DNA of 64,000 nucleotides from assembly GCA_023055505.1 (NCBI GenBank), contig JALIRH010000045.1:1054001-1118000 (forward strand). The letters are read 5' to 3'. The DNA is from Callipepla californica brunnescens. Lineage: Eukaryota; Chordata; Aves; Galliformes; Odontophoridae. Below the pieces are notes generated by a model, which saw nothing but the letters and a program-made list of their open reading frames with translations, did no database searches and was not told where the DNA came from. Positions 12,111-22,600 of the stretch are shown here, one piece after another (position 1 is the first letter of the stretch; the number at the start of each line of letters is the position of its first letter). The translations under genes and the position numbers were made by a program.

Positions 12111-15100
12111 TCTTCTGGCAGATTCCCCTCTCCAAATGCACTTGCCCCTCCTCTTGAGGAACACCACACCTGTACATTCAGTGCTTTGGACCCAGGATGA
12201 AATAGGACCAGGAGAAGCTCAGGTGTTGCACAGTGGTAGTGGGAAGACCTTGGCTGAAGTGTTGAGCACATTTCTCTCCTTCCTGCATGAAATAAGTCCC
12301 CACTGATTCTTCCCCCTGAGTGCTCACCCCATCACATTAAACCCCATTGTGTCCCCTTGCCTGGCACTCAGTCTACACAGCTGTGCCCAGCAAGGATCTC
12401 CAATGCCACGGTTGCCTCCTGTTGCATGACTTCTGGTCTCACACTTAAGAGAAAAAGCAACTCAAATGCAAGCCAGCCCCAGAATTGACATATAGCATCC
12501 AGAGACACCTTCCATGGTAGATTGTCATAGGCCAGCACTATGCAGAAAAATCAGCAAGGAGGTGGTAAAAGCATTAATTACTGCGAATGTCCCATTTTTA
12601 AATAAATTAACTGTGCAGACTGTGGTCTCTGGGCTGCCCTGAACCCACCCTACACTGCCTGAATTACCTGCAGCAGCACATCTCTGTGTCAGTGAGCACC
12701 TAACAAAGCAAAAACCAACCAACCAACCAAAACACACACACACACACACGTTCAAAAACCCTAAACCAGTAGTAATAAAAGGGTCCTGGGCTCCTACATC
12801 CAGCCTCATCCCATTTCACAGTCTGAAATCAGTCTTCTTTGATAATGAAAAGCCCTGTGGAGCTTCTGGACACCTCTGGAGGAGCTCCACAGCTCCTAAA
12901 GGATGCTCCCAAAGGAGAGAGCAAGCCCATCTTCACAGCAAATTCCACTGCATGTTGTACTCAGGCAGCACCTAGCACAGCCTGGAATTCGCTTTGGGTC
13001 CTCTGATGCTAACTAACACACAATTAGTGATATTACTTAATTTCACTGCAGCCTGGCGATGAGAGCATGGGATTTAATGAGCGAGACCGAGTCCAGCTGG
13101 CTCAACACATCAGCCCTTCCATGGCACCCGTACAAACTGGGAACTTTAAATCTTCAGCTCCACATCAGCATAATTAACCCAACCTGCTCCCCTTCCAAAA
13201 GGACAGTGGCAGCAAGCAGATTTATGGTATGAAAAAGGAAATGTACATATACATATAGCAGAATAGCAGTGTGAAAGGGGACTGGGTAAAACAGTTCGCA
13301 GCACAGCAAGCAAAACCCCATATTCTGGGAACAAACAAACATGATTCAAAACAAAACAGCGAGCACTCACTCAGAGGGGTATGGACAAGGAGCCTTCAAA
13401 ACAGCCCTGTAAATCAGAGCCTCCCTCTGCTGTCCCTCCTCCCTGCCATGGGCAGGTTTTGTTCTGGGGGTTCTTTAATCAGGATGAGTTCATCAGCCCA
13501 TAAATCCCAGCCCATGGGGGTGCGTTAAGAGCGTTCATGTTAAAATTCAAATAAAATTCAAATAAAATAAAATAAAAAAGCCCATACGCAGAGAAAAGGG
13601 CAACCAAGACAAATCTTGGAGACAAAGGAAGTCATGGAAATAAATCAACACCCGAACTGAAGTGATGCAGAGCAAAGGGACTGTCTGCTTCATCCTGATG
13701 CTCGGTTACAGAGGGGCCCGTTCCTGCAAGGCAGAGCAAATGCTGCCTTTAATCATCGCACTGCCCGGTTCTGACAGTTCCACATCACAGCTTGGAAGAC
13801 GTTTCTGAAGGACACCAACTGCTCAACAGCTGCTTCCCTTGGAGCTGTGCGTCAGAGCCAGCTCAGGCACTGCCATCACTGTGTCTTATGGCTGAGCTTC
13901 CAGGTCCAGCTCATGGAAATAGGGGAACTGAACACCCAGACCCCAGGGCACATGACCCCTTACACACCTTGATGCCCCAAAATCCCACAGATGAGTGACA
14001 AAAGACAACTAGCACAGGTAGAGCCAAAACCAAACGCTCCCATGTAACCTCAACGTGCCCAACTAAATGATTTTCACCATAAATAAGCTCCATTTGTCCA
14101 ACTCAACTCTTCTCTCCCCCCCGTCCCACAGCAGCGAGCTCTGCAAATCACTGCAACCCTCTCCATAGAGCATAAATTGGGGAGAATAAAAAAAGAAGTG
14201 ACATCACGGCCACACGGTGCTTTCGCTGCACTTATTCTCATGCAATCCTTTCCCTTTGGTGCTGTAAGAAGCATGACTGCCACAGTGCTCCAGCATCACA
14301 CCAAGCGAGGTTTGAAAGGAGAGGTGGTAACCTCGTGCGTGAGATGTACAGAGCTGGAAAGGAAAAGAGGAGCAGCTCGAGCTGCAGCTCTCACACAGAG
14401 CTTTCTTTCTTCTGCTTCGGATCTAAGGGAAGATCTGTTTGCTGGAAAGCACCCTGGTTTGGGGCTTTTCGTTTTTTACCCAGTGAAAGTCACACCCAGA
14501 GCCTGCTTTTGCTCCCACATCACCCCCTGTTGCCTGACTTTGCAGCAGCATCTGCTAACAGCAGCCCTGGGTGGATTTTCTCCCCTCCCTCCACATCCCA
14601 GCAGCTGCCAGGTTGGGGGGACAGCTCCAAAGGGACTCTGATCTCGTGTGCTGCATCTCACAGAGTGGGAATTCAGCTCCTCTCCTGCGTGCAGAGCAGC
14701 AGAGGCTCAGGACTCCTCTCCCTGCAGACAGCAGCCACACTACCAACAGCAAACGCAGCACATCTCCCTCTCTCCCGTGTACCTACAGAAACGGGAAACG
14801 GAGAATCATCCAGCACAACACACCAGCACAATAAACATCCACCTGCCATCAACGGCGCTCAATTAAAAGTCGACTGAGCTTTCTTTTAGAACTACTGCTA
14901 CCCACCGCCTCCTCTCGCTGCTCTCTATCCTTAAAGAGCCCAGCAGGGTTAATTTAAGCATCACATTGGTGATGGCTTGCAAAGCACAGCCTTAACTTTC
15001 GGGGCTTGATCCACAGCGGAGCCCACATGCAGATAGATTCCTGCCACAGAAGCTCATCACTTACAAAGCAAATCACGCTGCACAGCAGCACGCAGATGTA

Positions 15101-15336
15101 CCCAGCAAGCAAAGGCTGCCCTGGGGTTTGGGGGGGATCCAGCCACCAGCTCCCCTCCATACCAGGGAGCTGAGCTGAGCTGCAGGCAGAGTTCACCTGA
15201 GGAAACTTTGCTTCCCAGCTGGGGATGCAAAGAGTCGAGAGGCCACAGTGCTGGAAGCAACAGGGAAAATGTCACGGAGCACCTCAGACAGCAGTGATGT
15301 TGGTTTGTTAGGGCTTTTTTGGTTTGTTTTTTTTTC
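12111..15336. other. Intronic sequence without recognised genes
   Basis: No exon or transposon recognised. It contains a (CCAA)n/(CA)n compound microsatellite at about 12712-12750 and an (AAATAAAAT)-type tract at about 13545-13578. Overlapping frames at 14177-14877 are not supported by any motif. Confidence 0.45.
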
Positions 15337-15358
15337 TCTCTCTTTTTTTTTTTTTTAA
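15337..15358. repeat. T-rich tract
   Basis: A polypyrimidine/T-run near the 3' boundary of the GC-rich zone. On the minus strand, the direction of ASIC2 transcription, it reads as an A-run. Confidence 0.8.
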
Positions 15359-15626
15359 TTCTCAATTAAAAATAGCAGCAGCGAGCGTGAGCCTCCGCTT
15401 CCCACTGCTGATGGCCTGAGGTAGCCTTTAAAACAAGAAAGCATCAGCTCCGCTCCGGAGGAGGAAGAAGCACTGAGGGAAAACGGTTGAGATCCGCCGA
15501 GGACAGCCCGAGTGCTCTGCGACGGGAACTCCGCCGCTGCCATTCGGTGCTTGAAACGCTGCACAGGGAACCGCTGTCCCACGCATCCCACGCGGCTGCG
15601 ATGCCCACAAACGGTGTCCGTTTGTG

Positions 15627-15646
15627 CCCCCCCCCCCCCCCCCCCC
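15627..15646. repeat. C20 homopolymer in ASIC2b intron 1
   Basis: Twenty consecutive C on the plus strand, so G20 in the ASIC2 pre-mRNA, about 260 nt downstream of the donor. A tract this long in RNA could fold as a G-quadruplex. Confidence 0.95.
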
Positions 15647-15689
15647 ATACCATTCCCCCTCCACACCGGCACGGCCGCGACGTGCAAAG

Positions 15690-15835
15690 CGTGGGAAAAC
15701 AGACGCGCACACCGTGGGGAAAACACGCAGAATGCGGGGGAAAAAAAGAAGGAAAAAGAAGTGTGGAGAAAACACGCACAGCGTGGGAAAAAACGCGGAA
15801 AAAGTGGGAAAGGATGCACGCGTCGTGGAGCACAT
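15690..15835. repeat. GTGGGAAAACACGCACA-type tandem repeat
   Basis: Roughly six to seven degenerate units of about 21 bp, each built on gtgggaaaa followed by acgcg/acgcac, lie between the C20 and G18 homopolymers just inside intron 1. Because the unit is close to a multiple of three, it creates Lys/Gly-rich open frames that are not real genes. Confidence 0.7.
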
Positions 15836-15853
15836 CCCGGGCATTGGAAGGGT

Positions 15854-15871
15854 GGGGGGGGGGGGGGGGGG
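15854..15871. repeat. G18 homopolymer next to the splice donor
   Basis: Eighteen consecutive G on the plus strand (C18 in the pre-mRNA) end about 32 nt from the ASIC2b exon 1 donor. It is complementary to the C20 run at 15627-15646. Confidence 0.95.
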
Positions 15872-15897
15872 TCCGTGGGGAGGGGGTCCCAGGGCGC

Positions 15898-15903
15898 ACT
15901 CAC
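15898..15903 (-). other. ASIC2: 5' splice donor of ASIC2b exon 1
   Basis: Read on the minus strand, the exon ends TCC GCG and is followed directly by GTGAGT, a near-perfect donor. The junction is phase 0, after ...HNFSA. In other ASIC genes the shared second exon begins at the VFT(K/R)YGKCY motif, so a Val-first exon joined in phase 0 fits the known gene structure. The acceptor exon is not in the window. Confidence 0.93.
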
Positions 15904-16443
15904 CGCGGAGAAGTTGTGGGGCCCGCAGAGCTCGCCGCGGTACTTGCAGGAGAGCAGCATGTCCTCCAGCTGGTGGCCCAGGCGGTCCATGAAGTCGGCG
16001 CTGATGCCCTCGTAGTGGCGGGGCGGCAGGAAGAGGCGGAAATCGGCCAGCTTGGCGAACCACCGCAACCGCGCCTCGTCGCCCCGCAGCAGCTCGGTGA
16101 GCAGCGGCCGGGCGGTGCGGTTGGGCAGCAGCAACCCCAACCAATGCCCCGCGTAGTACAGATCCCCCTTGGAGAGGCGGGGGAAGCGCAGCGGGTTGTT
16201 GTTACACACGGTAACGGCGGGGAAAGCCAGCTGCCGGCTCCACTCGGTGCGCACCTGCGTGTGCGACGGGAACGAGAGCCAGTGCAGCAGGCGGTTGGAG
16301 GACCACGAGAGCAGCAGCCCCAGCGCCGTGCAGAACGCGAGCACCCACAGCGCCCGCCGCGGCAGCGCCGCCCGCCGCGAGCACATGTGCCGCAGCCCGT
16401 GCAGCCGCGTGCGCAGCGCCGGCACCCGGCGCCCCCGCGCCAT
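15904..16443 (-). CDS. ASIC2: ASIC2, isoform 2b-specific first coding exon (partial gene)
   Basis: This exon encodes the N-terminal part of acid-sensing ion channel subunit 2, a trimeric proton-gated sodium channel of the DEG/ENaC family in the neuronal plasma membrane. The 180 codons run from ATG at 16443 to a splice donor after 15904. Visible parts: a short cytoplasmic N-terminus with the family His-Gly gating pair (H15-G16 in LHGLRHMC); TM1 at about residues 31-55 (ALWVLAFCTALGLLLSW); the FPAVTVCNNNPLRF start of the extracellular palm at 74-87; the finger region; and MLLSCKYRGELC at 162-173, whose Cys166 and Cys173 match a disulfide pair known in ASIC1. N-glycosylation sequons lie at N108 (NRT) and N177 (NFS). 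It closely matches mammalian ASIC2b rather than ASIC2a, ASIC1 or ASIC4. From family knowledge, ASIC2b gives little acid-evoked current alone and modulates heteromers. The N-terminus is about 50 residues shorter than I recall for human ASIC2b. The reading frame stays open past the donor into the intron, but that part is not coding. Confidence 0.96.
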
Positions 16444-16629
16444 GGGCGCTCCCCGCCGCTCCCCTCCGCCGCCGCCGCCGCCGCCGCCGCCGCGGGCTCA
16501 GTGCGAGCAGCCCCGCGCCATGCCCGGCCCCCGCGCCGCGGCCCGCAGCGGCCCCGAGCGGCGGGGGGAGCCGCAGCGGGCGGCCCGCCGCACCGGCCCC
16601 GAGCTCGCGGTGCTCGGGGAGAGCTGCAT
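16444..16629 (-). other. ASIC2: ASIC2b 5' leader segment (inferred 5' UTR)
   Basis: This is the stretch immediately upstream of the chosen ATG. In the channel frame it contains a TGA at 16500-16498, which is why the start was set at 16443, the only in-frame ATG after that stop. Between the TGA and the ATG lies a run of eight GGC triplets. The chosen ATG has C at -3 and G at +4, a mediocre initiation context. How far the leader extends upstream is unknown. Confidence 0.6.
16498..16629 (-). promoter_or_regulatory. Upstream ORF in the ASIC2b leader, same frame as the channel
   Basis: An ATG at 16629 (G at -3) opens a 43-codon frame that stops at TGA 16500-16498, 18 codons before the ASIC2b ATG and in the same reading frame. 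A second ATG inside it at 16521 has a strong context (G at -3, G at +4) and would give a 7-codon ORF, MARGCSH. The predicted peptide is rich in Arg, Ala, Gly, Ser and Pro and matches no domain I know. If present in the mRNA it should reduce initiation at the channel ATG. Alternatively it is the remnant, or mis-sequenced part, of a longer ASIC2b N-terminus such as mammals have. Confidence 0.55.
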
Positions 16630-17310
16630 GCCGGGCCCCGCCGCCGCCGCCGATGGTGGTGGTGATGCCGCCGTCGCCGCCGCCTCCGGGCAACGGGGCG
16701 GCTCGGCGAGGCTGCTGTGGGGTTGGGGGTGCCGCTCACGCGCGGCGGTACCGAGCCGGCATGGCTCGGTATGGTGTGCTCCCGCTGCCGCTCCGCCCGC
16801 GGGACCTCCGAGCTCCGCGATCAGCTCCGCGCTCCGCCACCTCCGAGCTCCGTGACCGGCCGGCGGCTCCGAGACGCTGGGCGAGCGCTGCCACCACCGC
16901 CACCACCACTCCCTCCGGTCCCGGTCGCGGTCCCGGTCTCAGCCCCGCACTGTGCAGCCGCTCAGCGCCGGCCCCGCGCCGTTCTCATGCCCGTTCTCCC
17001 AAGGAAAAGCCGTCCGCACCCCGCTGGGGGGGGGGGAGATGATGAATAGGAGGAGAAGGTGGAAGAGAAAGGAGACGCTTCCCCGCGGTTCGTGTCCCGG
17101 TTCCGGGGCTGCGGTGGCGGCAGCCGCGCCGCTCGGCGCCAGCCGCGCTCGGGAGGCGGAGGGAGGGGGGGGAGGGACGGAGCTCCGCTCGGCCCCGCCG
17201 CCCGCCGGAGCCCCCTCCTCCTTCCCCGGCTTTATTCCCTGCCGAGCAGGGCGAGCACGGCCCCGCCGGCAGCTCCCGGGACCCGCCGGGCTCTGGGCGT
17301 GGAGGTGGGA

Positions 17311-18770
17311 TTGCGGGGTTGCCTCCCACCTCCTCCTTCAGCCGGAGTTTGTTTGTCTGGTTTTCAGCGGCCCCGGGGGGAAAACATGATCGCACCGACA
17401 CCGGCACAGACTCTGGAAGCGCAGGCGAGGCTCGCAGCTTGTGGCAAAATGCTTTCTGTTCCACCACTACATGGAAAAGCACAACCCCAAAGCATCCCCT
17501 CCCCATCACCTCCCCGAGCCCCCTGTACCCGTTTACAGGCTCTGTGTGGGGGAACACCGGGCTCCTTTTGCACCACATCTTGCCCGGACAAAACCCCTTT
17601 CCCCGATACCTTTGGGGAGAAAGAAATACTTGTGATACATACTGTCACCTCAGCGGGTTTGCTGAGCTCGCATCACTGAAAAGCAGCTCACTGCTACCTT
17701 CATTCTGCTTACTAAGAAGCATTCCTATCGTTGCGTCCAATTAAGCTCCAAGTGGCCAGAACTGCTTCGAACCCCGCCTGATATTTCTGCTCTCCGTTCG
17801 TCTGCCGTGTGCATTTCGATCTGCTGTGCGTTTTTACCCGATAGATGGTGCCGTTACAGCCCGGCTGCCTCCAGCCCCTTTTGCAGAGTTTCTTCCCACT
17901 GTGGGAAGAGCCAAGAACACACAGCCCCCCTCCCCTAACCCCCCTCCCCTCAGCAACCCCCGCTCCCTGCTCTAGGACCGTGCAGGGAAACTATTTTTTG
18001 GGGACCCCAAGGTCGTGCAGCGTTGCTGCAGCAGGGATTTGCACGGCCATGCACACACAAGCACGCAGCCACGGGCTCAGTTTTCCAACCCTGGTGTTTT
18101 GCAGTGGCCCAGCTCACAGTGTACTCCTCTCCAGTGCACACACTGCAGTTTTACCTTCGGTTTTGGTTCCCCCCTCCCCCCCCCTTTTTTTTTTTTTATT
18201 TAAGGAACTTCCCATAGATCTGAAATCCCTTTCAAACCTGGGAAGGTGCCCGTGGCCTTTCTTAAATGAAATGAATAAAGGCCAGAAGTTAGTACGCCTG
18301 TAATAAGGTGCTATCTAGTCGCTCCCATTAAGCCTCTCAGCCTGCATCTCAGCTTTTCTCCCCCTGCCTGTTGAAATCAGTGGGAGTTCTTTCCCTTGGC
18401 TCACTCGCAGGATAATAAAGATCCAAATAGCTTTGCTGTGAGGCAGTCTGAGATTGTTATTCCCGTGATATATTGACACAAACCCAAGGAGAAAAAAAAA
18501 AAAAGTGTTGGACTATAAACATCTCCAAACGACTTCTGCCCCAGCATCGCCGCCGTCCTGCAGCTGTTCTCCTTGTGAAAACATCCTCCATACAAAACCT
18601 GACCATGAAATGCAAAGCCTCCATCAGCTGCCCTGGCACAGCACTTCCCTTTTTCCCACTGGAAACCATTTCCATTTATTTTCCCATTCTCCAGTCACTC
18701 GTGTGTGAGTCCTGGTTCTTGACGCAGCCAGGGAGGCTTCAAAAGCCCACTGGGATCCACGCATGGAAGG
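17311..18770. other. Upstream flank of the CpG island
   Basis: Composition falls back to average. A C/T-rich tract lies at 18169-18199 and an A-run at about 18491-18504. No gene is supported. The segment 18400-18480 is AT-rich unique sequence. Confidence 0.45.
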
Positions 18771-18812
18771 ACAGAATCACAGACTCATTACGTTTGGAAA
18801 GGACCTCGACTT
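18771..18812 (-). mobile_element. Short CR1 3'-end remnant
   Basis: acagaatcacagactcatta followed by cgtttggaaaggacctcgac matches the reverse-complemented CR1 tail. Only about 40 bp remain recognisable. Confidence 0.65.
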
Positions 18813-19217
18813 CTGTTGAAAACCACGATTTGGGTGGAAACAAAATGACATTGGAGGAATTCAAACATCCGTTTCAGGTGAATCCCGTCGTTCTCCCTTG
18901 GGTCGTAACTTGCATGTCCTCAAAAGATACACAAAAGATGAATAGTCTGACATCTTTCGAAACCGAAAGCATTGCCTTCTTTTGAAACTTCATTTTCATT
19001 TCAAACATCCACTCGAGTTAAGACAAAAAAGATTAAATGAAAGCTTTAAAAGCCCTGCAAAGTAAATCGCAATGCTTTCTTCCACCTGAACTTTCAGAGT
19101 ACTGTGCTTTAATTTATCTCATAAGGGAGGGAAGTCTCCAGCACAAATGCTTTTCCCTGGCAGGCTGGAAAACCAACAAAACCATTCCCAGGGCCCTGCA
19201 GCCCCCAGGGAGAATGA

Positions 19218-19618
19218 GGCTGAGCACAGCTGGGCACAGCTGGATGGAAGAGGCTGAGCACAGCTGGGCATCACTAAACGGAAAAGGCCAAGCATGGCTG
19301 CACACATCTGGGCACAGCTGGATGCAAGAGGACAGGCACAGCTGGGTACTGCTAGATGTGGGAGCTGGGCACATCTGGACACTGCTGGGTAGAGGAGGCT
19401 GAGCACAGCTGGGCACTGCTGGATTGGAAGAGGATGGGCACATCTGGGCACCGCTGGATGTGAGGGGCTGCACACAGCTGGGCACCACTGGATGGAGGAG
19501 GTTGAGCACAGCTGGGCACCGCTGGACTGGAAGAGGATGGGCACATCTGGGCACCTCTGGAAGGAGGAGGCTGAGCACATCTGGGCTCTGCTGAATGGAA
19601 GAGCTGAGCACCACGGGG
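19218..19618. repeat. 34-bp minisatellite, about 12 copies
   Basis: Unit starts recur exactly 34 bp apart in the first copies (ggctgagca at 19218, 19252, 19286 as ggccaagca), and the pattern continues to about 19618. The core is ggctgagcacagctgggcac followed by tgctggatggaaga. Since 34 is not a multiple of three, three units make one 34-codon period and all three minus-strand frames stay open, giving Cys/Ser/Pro/Ala-rich frames of 98-174 codons that should not be annotated as genes. Confidence 0.93.
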
Positions 19619-22600
19619 CAGATTTGATGGACCAGCGTGGCATGCCAAAGAAAAATCAGCGTGCTCTCATTTCATGTTCTGTAAGCACTCATCTCTAGAA
19701 TAATGCACTGCTTTGCCTAACTGCTGCTGCAAAAGGAAATTCATGCTGAAGCCACCATGTTATGAGAAAGTCATAAAACACTTGGAAATAGGGGTTTCCA
19801 TGGAAGCTGCCATCTCGGAGTTAATTCTATTACTGCTGCCTCAAATCCTGTAGCATGCAACAAACCCACTCCGGTGCTATCTGAGACCAGCACAGCTTGG
19901 AGAAGCCTGCATGGTGCCACCAACCCAAAAACGCTGCTCTTGTTCTGAGCTGGTTTCATTATTTTTGGGATGATGTTTTGTTTCTGTTGCCTTGCAAGCA
20001 AATCATTGAGCTGCCAGCTATGAGATTATCCGAATTAACTGAGGATGCTTGGAGCAGATCTGGGCGCAGCTCTATGTCTGCTACAGGGATTTTTGTGGGG
20101 TTTGCAGTGTTATGGGGCTGTGTGTGGTTTCAGCACGGGGAGGTAGGATGTTTGATCCATAATAAAATATCGAAGGCACATAAATAGCATGTCGGTAAGC
20201 TCTTTCTTCATCTGCTGCGTGCATTGTGGCACGAGTAGAGTAGTAAAACTGCTTGAATTTACAAGAGCTTTCAGATTGAGAACAAGGGAAATACTCTGAT
20301 ATCTCATTTTCTTTGCCGTGTGTGTGTAAATAATAATAATAATAATAAGCCCTAAAAACATAAACGCACCAAACTCAATACCCAACAGAAATTAAATGCC
20401 CAAGAGAGCGGTGATGCCACTGTTCTCTCAGGGATTATGCTGGGACTTGTCGAAAAGTAGAGAGAAGTGGGATTTTCTAGGTGACAGCAAGCTGCTAAGG
20501 CTTAATTAGAAAGACTTTAGGAGGTGTCACATCCCTGCTGGTGCGGGGACATGGCTGGGTCAGCCCTGCAGAGGTGTCACATTGCCCTTACAGCAGCTGG
20601 TGCATTGGAAGGATGTACAGGGCGGGCTGAGCTCCTTCTGCCCGCGTTTTTGGAGGGCATGCTGAGCCACACGGCTGGAAATAGGCTTCAAATCCATTTG
20701 GAAATGCATTTGCAAAGGTCCAGCACGATGCCATGCGTTGTAGGGCCGTCCCGTGGCCTCCAAGGGTGAAGTGAAACATGTGCTTGCAACACAAACGTTA
20801 TTCATGAACATCCATGGAAGGAGCAAAACAGTAACAACACACACCATGTATACGTGTACACAGGCGCAGGTGGAAAGAAGGAATGATTTTAATCTGTTTA
20901 AACTCCTCAGCTGGCACTCTCCCAGTTATCTCACATTTTTTTTTCCCCCCTATTTTCCATTTCACCACCGATGAAAAGAGGAGAGGGAGTGAAACAAATG
21001 AAAATACCTCTGGCTTTCTTCAGAACTAATTATAACATGAATCCTTCTGAGCAAATCCCATATCCAAGATCTCACAGCCTCTGAACATCAACGAGTCCCT
21101 TTTCTTTTCGGTGGCACTTCGCCATCAGCTCTGGGCACCCATCCTGCTGCAATGCCCTCTGTGCCCTTTGGTGGCCCTGTGGCCACCTTCCTGCTGGCCA
21201 GGGACAAGCTGGAGCCTCCCCTCCACCTCTGGGTTGCAAAGTTTCAGCCCAGTCGTGATGAAACAGTGAGAAAAGAACGCGGGCACACAGTGCTTGAAGT
21301 TCTGGGATGCTTCCCCATGCCCCTGCTGGAGGTACTCGGGGTCCATCCAGTGCAACACGAAGCACAGATGGCAGAGAGCAGAAAGCAGTGCCTTCACAAA
21401 GAAGCACTGCAGGGCTGCGGGGGGAGGAGGATGCATGAGACGCATCATCAGGAGGATGAAAAAGAAAATGGAATATCATCTCCTTTTCAGAGGGAGGGAG
21501 CTTGTGTCCCTGAACTTTGAGCCTTGGGGATGCTTTTTCACACTGCAGATCTGCAGCTGTGTATTTATGTTGACTTTTTTTTTTCTTCCTCTTGGTTTAA
21601 AAGGGCTGAAGTTTCCTTGGAGCCGTTTTTTGCTGGGTGAGCTCCCACTACTGAGCTGCTGTCTTTGTTCCTGATGGGCTGTGCAGCACAGGAGCGATGC
21701 TGTCGCCGCTTCTCTCGGGTGTTTAATCACGCTCCAGAGCTTTCCAGTGCTCCGTGTGCACTGCCACAGGAGATGTTCTGGCTTAATTAAAAAAGAATCG
21801 AGGGGAATAAAAACCCACCAACAACAGAGGAAAAAACCCAGACCAAAACAAAACGTGAAGCTCTCCTTGCTACTGAAACCTGTGTAACTTGGGGCTTTGG
21901 TGTGGGGATGTGAGCAGTGTGAGCAGATCTGTGTGGACTTCAGCCTTCAGATGTGGCAGAGGGATGCAATAGGGCTGCACACATGAGTCCAGGAGCATCG
22001 GAGGGACGTCTCAGCTCCAACATATTGGGGTGGCAACCCTAGGCATGAGCAAAAAGTGATTGTGGAGTCTGTCCTGAGTGTCGTCTGCCATCAGCTCCCA
22101 CCCCAAGCACCTGGAGAATGGCAGCCTGGTGCTTCCAGTGGAAATGTGGGGCTGAACAGGGCATTGCAAAGCCTGATCCAGGGCAGGGATAGGCTTCTCA
22201 GAGGCAATATTTCACGTTGCCTCCTCTGTCTGGAGAGAAAATCCACTGTTGTCTTCACTCCACCACCAATGCCTCCACCAAACACTTTTTGCTCAGGTTA
22301 AGTGCACAGGACCTAGCAAACAGAGAGAGCTGCTCTGTGTTTAGATGCTGAAGGGGACTGAAAACTCTCCCAGGGAGTTTTGCTTCTAAATCAATTCAAA
22401 GGAGCAATTTCTTAAGTTAATATTTATTCTTTGTCTTGCTGATGTATTTGAAGATGCTTCTGGGAGCCAGGTGAGAAGCAGCTCTTCCTCCCCTTAAACC
22501 TGTTGCTGCTATTCCAAACACAACCCAAAGCCAAAGGGATGTCACAGCCTTCTGGCATCAGTAAGGGAAGAGGGAAAAAGTCATTCCTCAACCAATGCAA

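Larger units (their letters stand above)
1..15903 (-). other. ASIC2: ASIC2b intron 1 (5' part)
   Basis: Everything on the minus-strand 3' side of the donor at 15903 should be intron; it continues beyond position 1. No further ASIC exon is visible: the conserved extracellular cysteine-rich region, the second transmembrane segment and the GAS selectivity-filter motif are all absent. Contents are simple repeats, two CR1 fragments, one minisatellite and AT-rich DNA, listed separately. Confidence 0.8.
15480..17310. promoter_or_regulatory. ASIC2: CpG island over the ASIC2b exon and promoter
   Basis: Base composition changes sharply from AT-rich flanks to very GC-rich DNA dense in CG dinucleotides, with GCC/GGC triplet runs at about 16466-16493 and 16636-16684. 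The island covers the start of intron 1, the whole first exon and roughly 850 bp upstream, as expected of a promoter island for a minus-strand transcript. No convincing TATA box is placed close upstream of the ATG, so dispersed initiation is likely and I cannot assign the transcription start. It is the only large CpG island in the window, which supports this exon being a true alternative first exon with its own promoter. Confidence 0.85.

Noticed and set aside
15355..15903. Continuation of the ASIC2b reading frame past residue 180
   Set aside because: A strong GTGAGT donor follows residue 180, the downstream translation loses all ASIC similarity and becomes Pro/Phe-rich low complexity through the homopolymers, so it is intron.
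15487..16665. 392-codon plus-strand open frame
   Set aside because: It is antisense to the ASIC2b exon in a GC-rich island where stops are rare; its translation is Arg/Pro/Gln-rich with no motif.
15900..16739. 279-codon minus-strand frame overlapping the ASIC2b exon, and a 163-codon frame ending at 16202
   Set aside because: Both start at non-ATG codons (GTG and TTG), are off-frame with ASIC2b, and consist of Arg/Ala/Gly/His runs from triplet repeats.
19114..19643. 166-, 174- and 98-codon minus-strand frames
   Set aside because: All arise from the 34-bp minisatellite, which is open in every frame.
21072..21479. Overlapping minus-strand frames with a plausible-looking 65-residue stretch (LHWMDPEYLQQ)
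   Set aside because: No recognised family, no clear acceptor/donor pair, and comparable frames exist on the plus strand.
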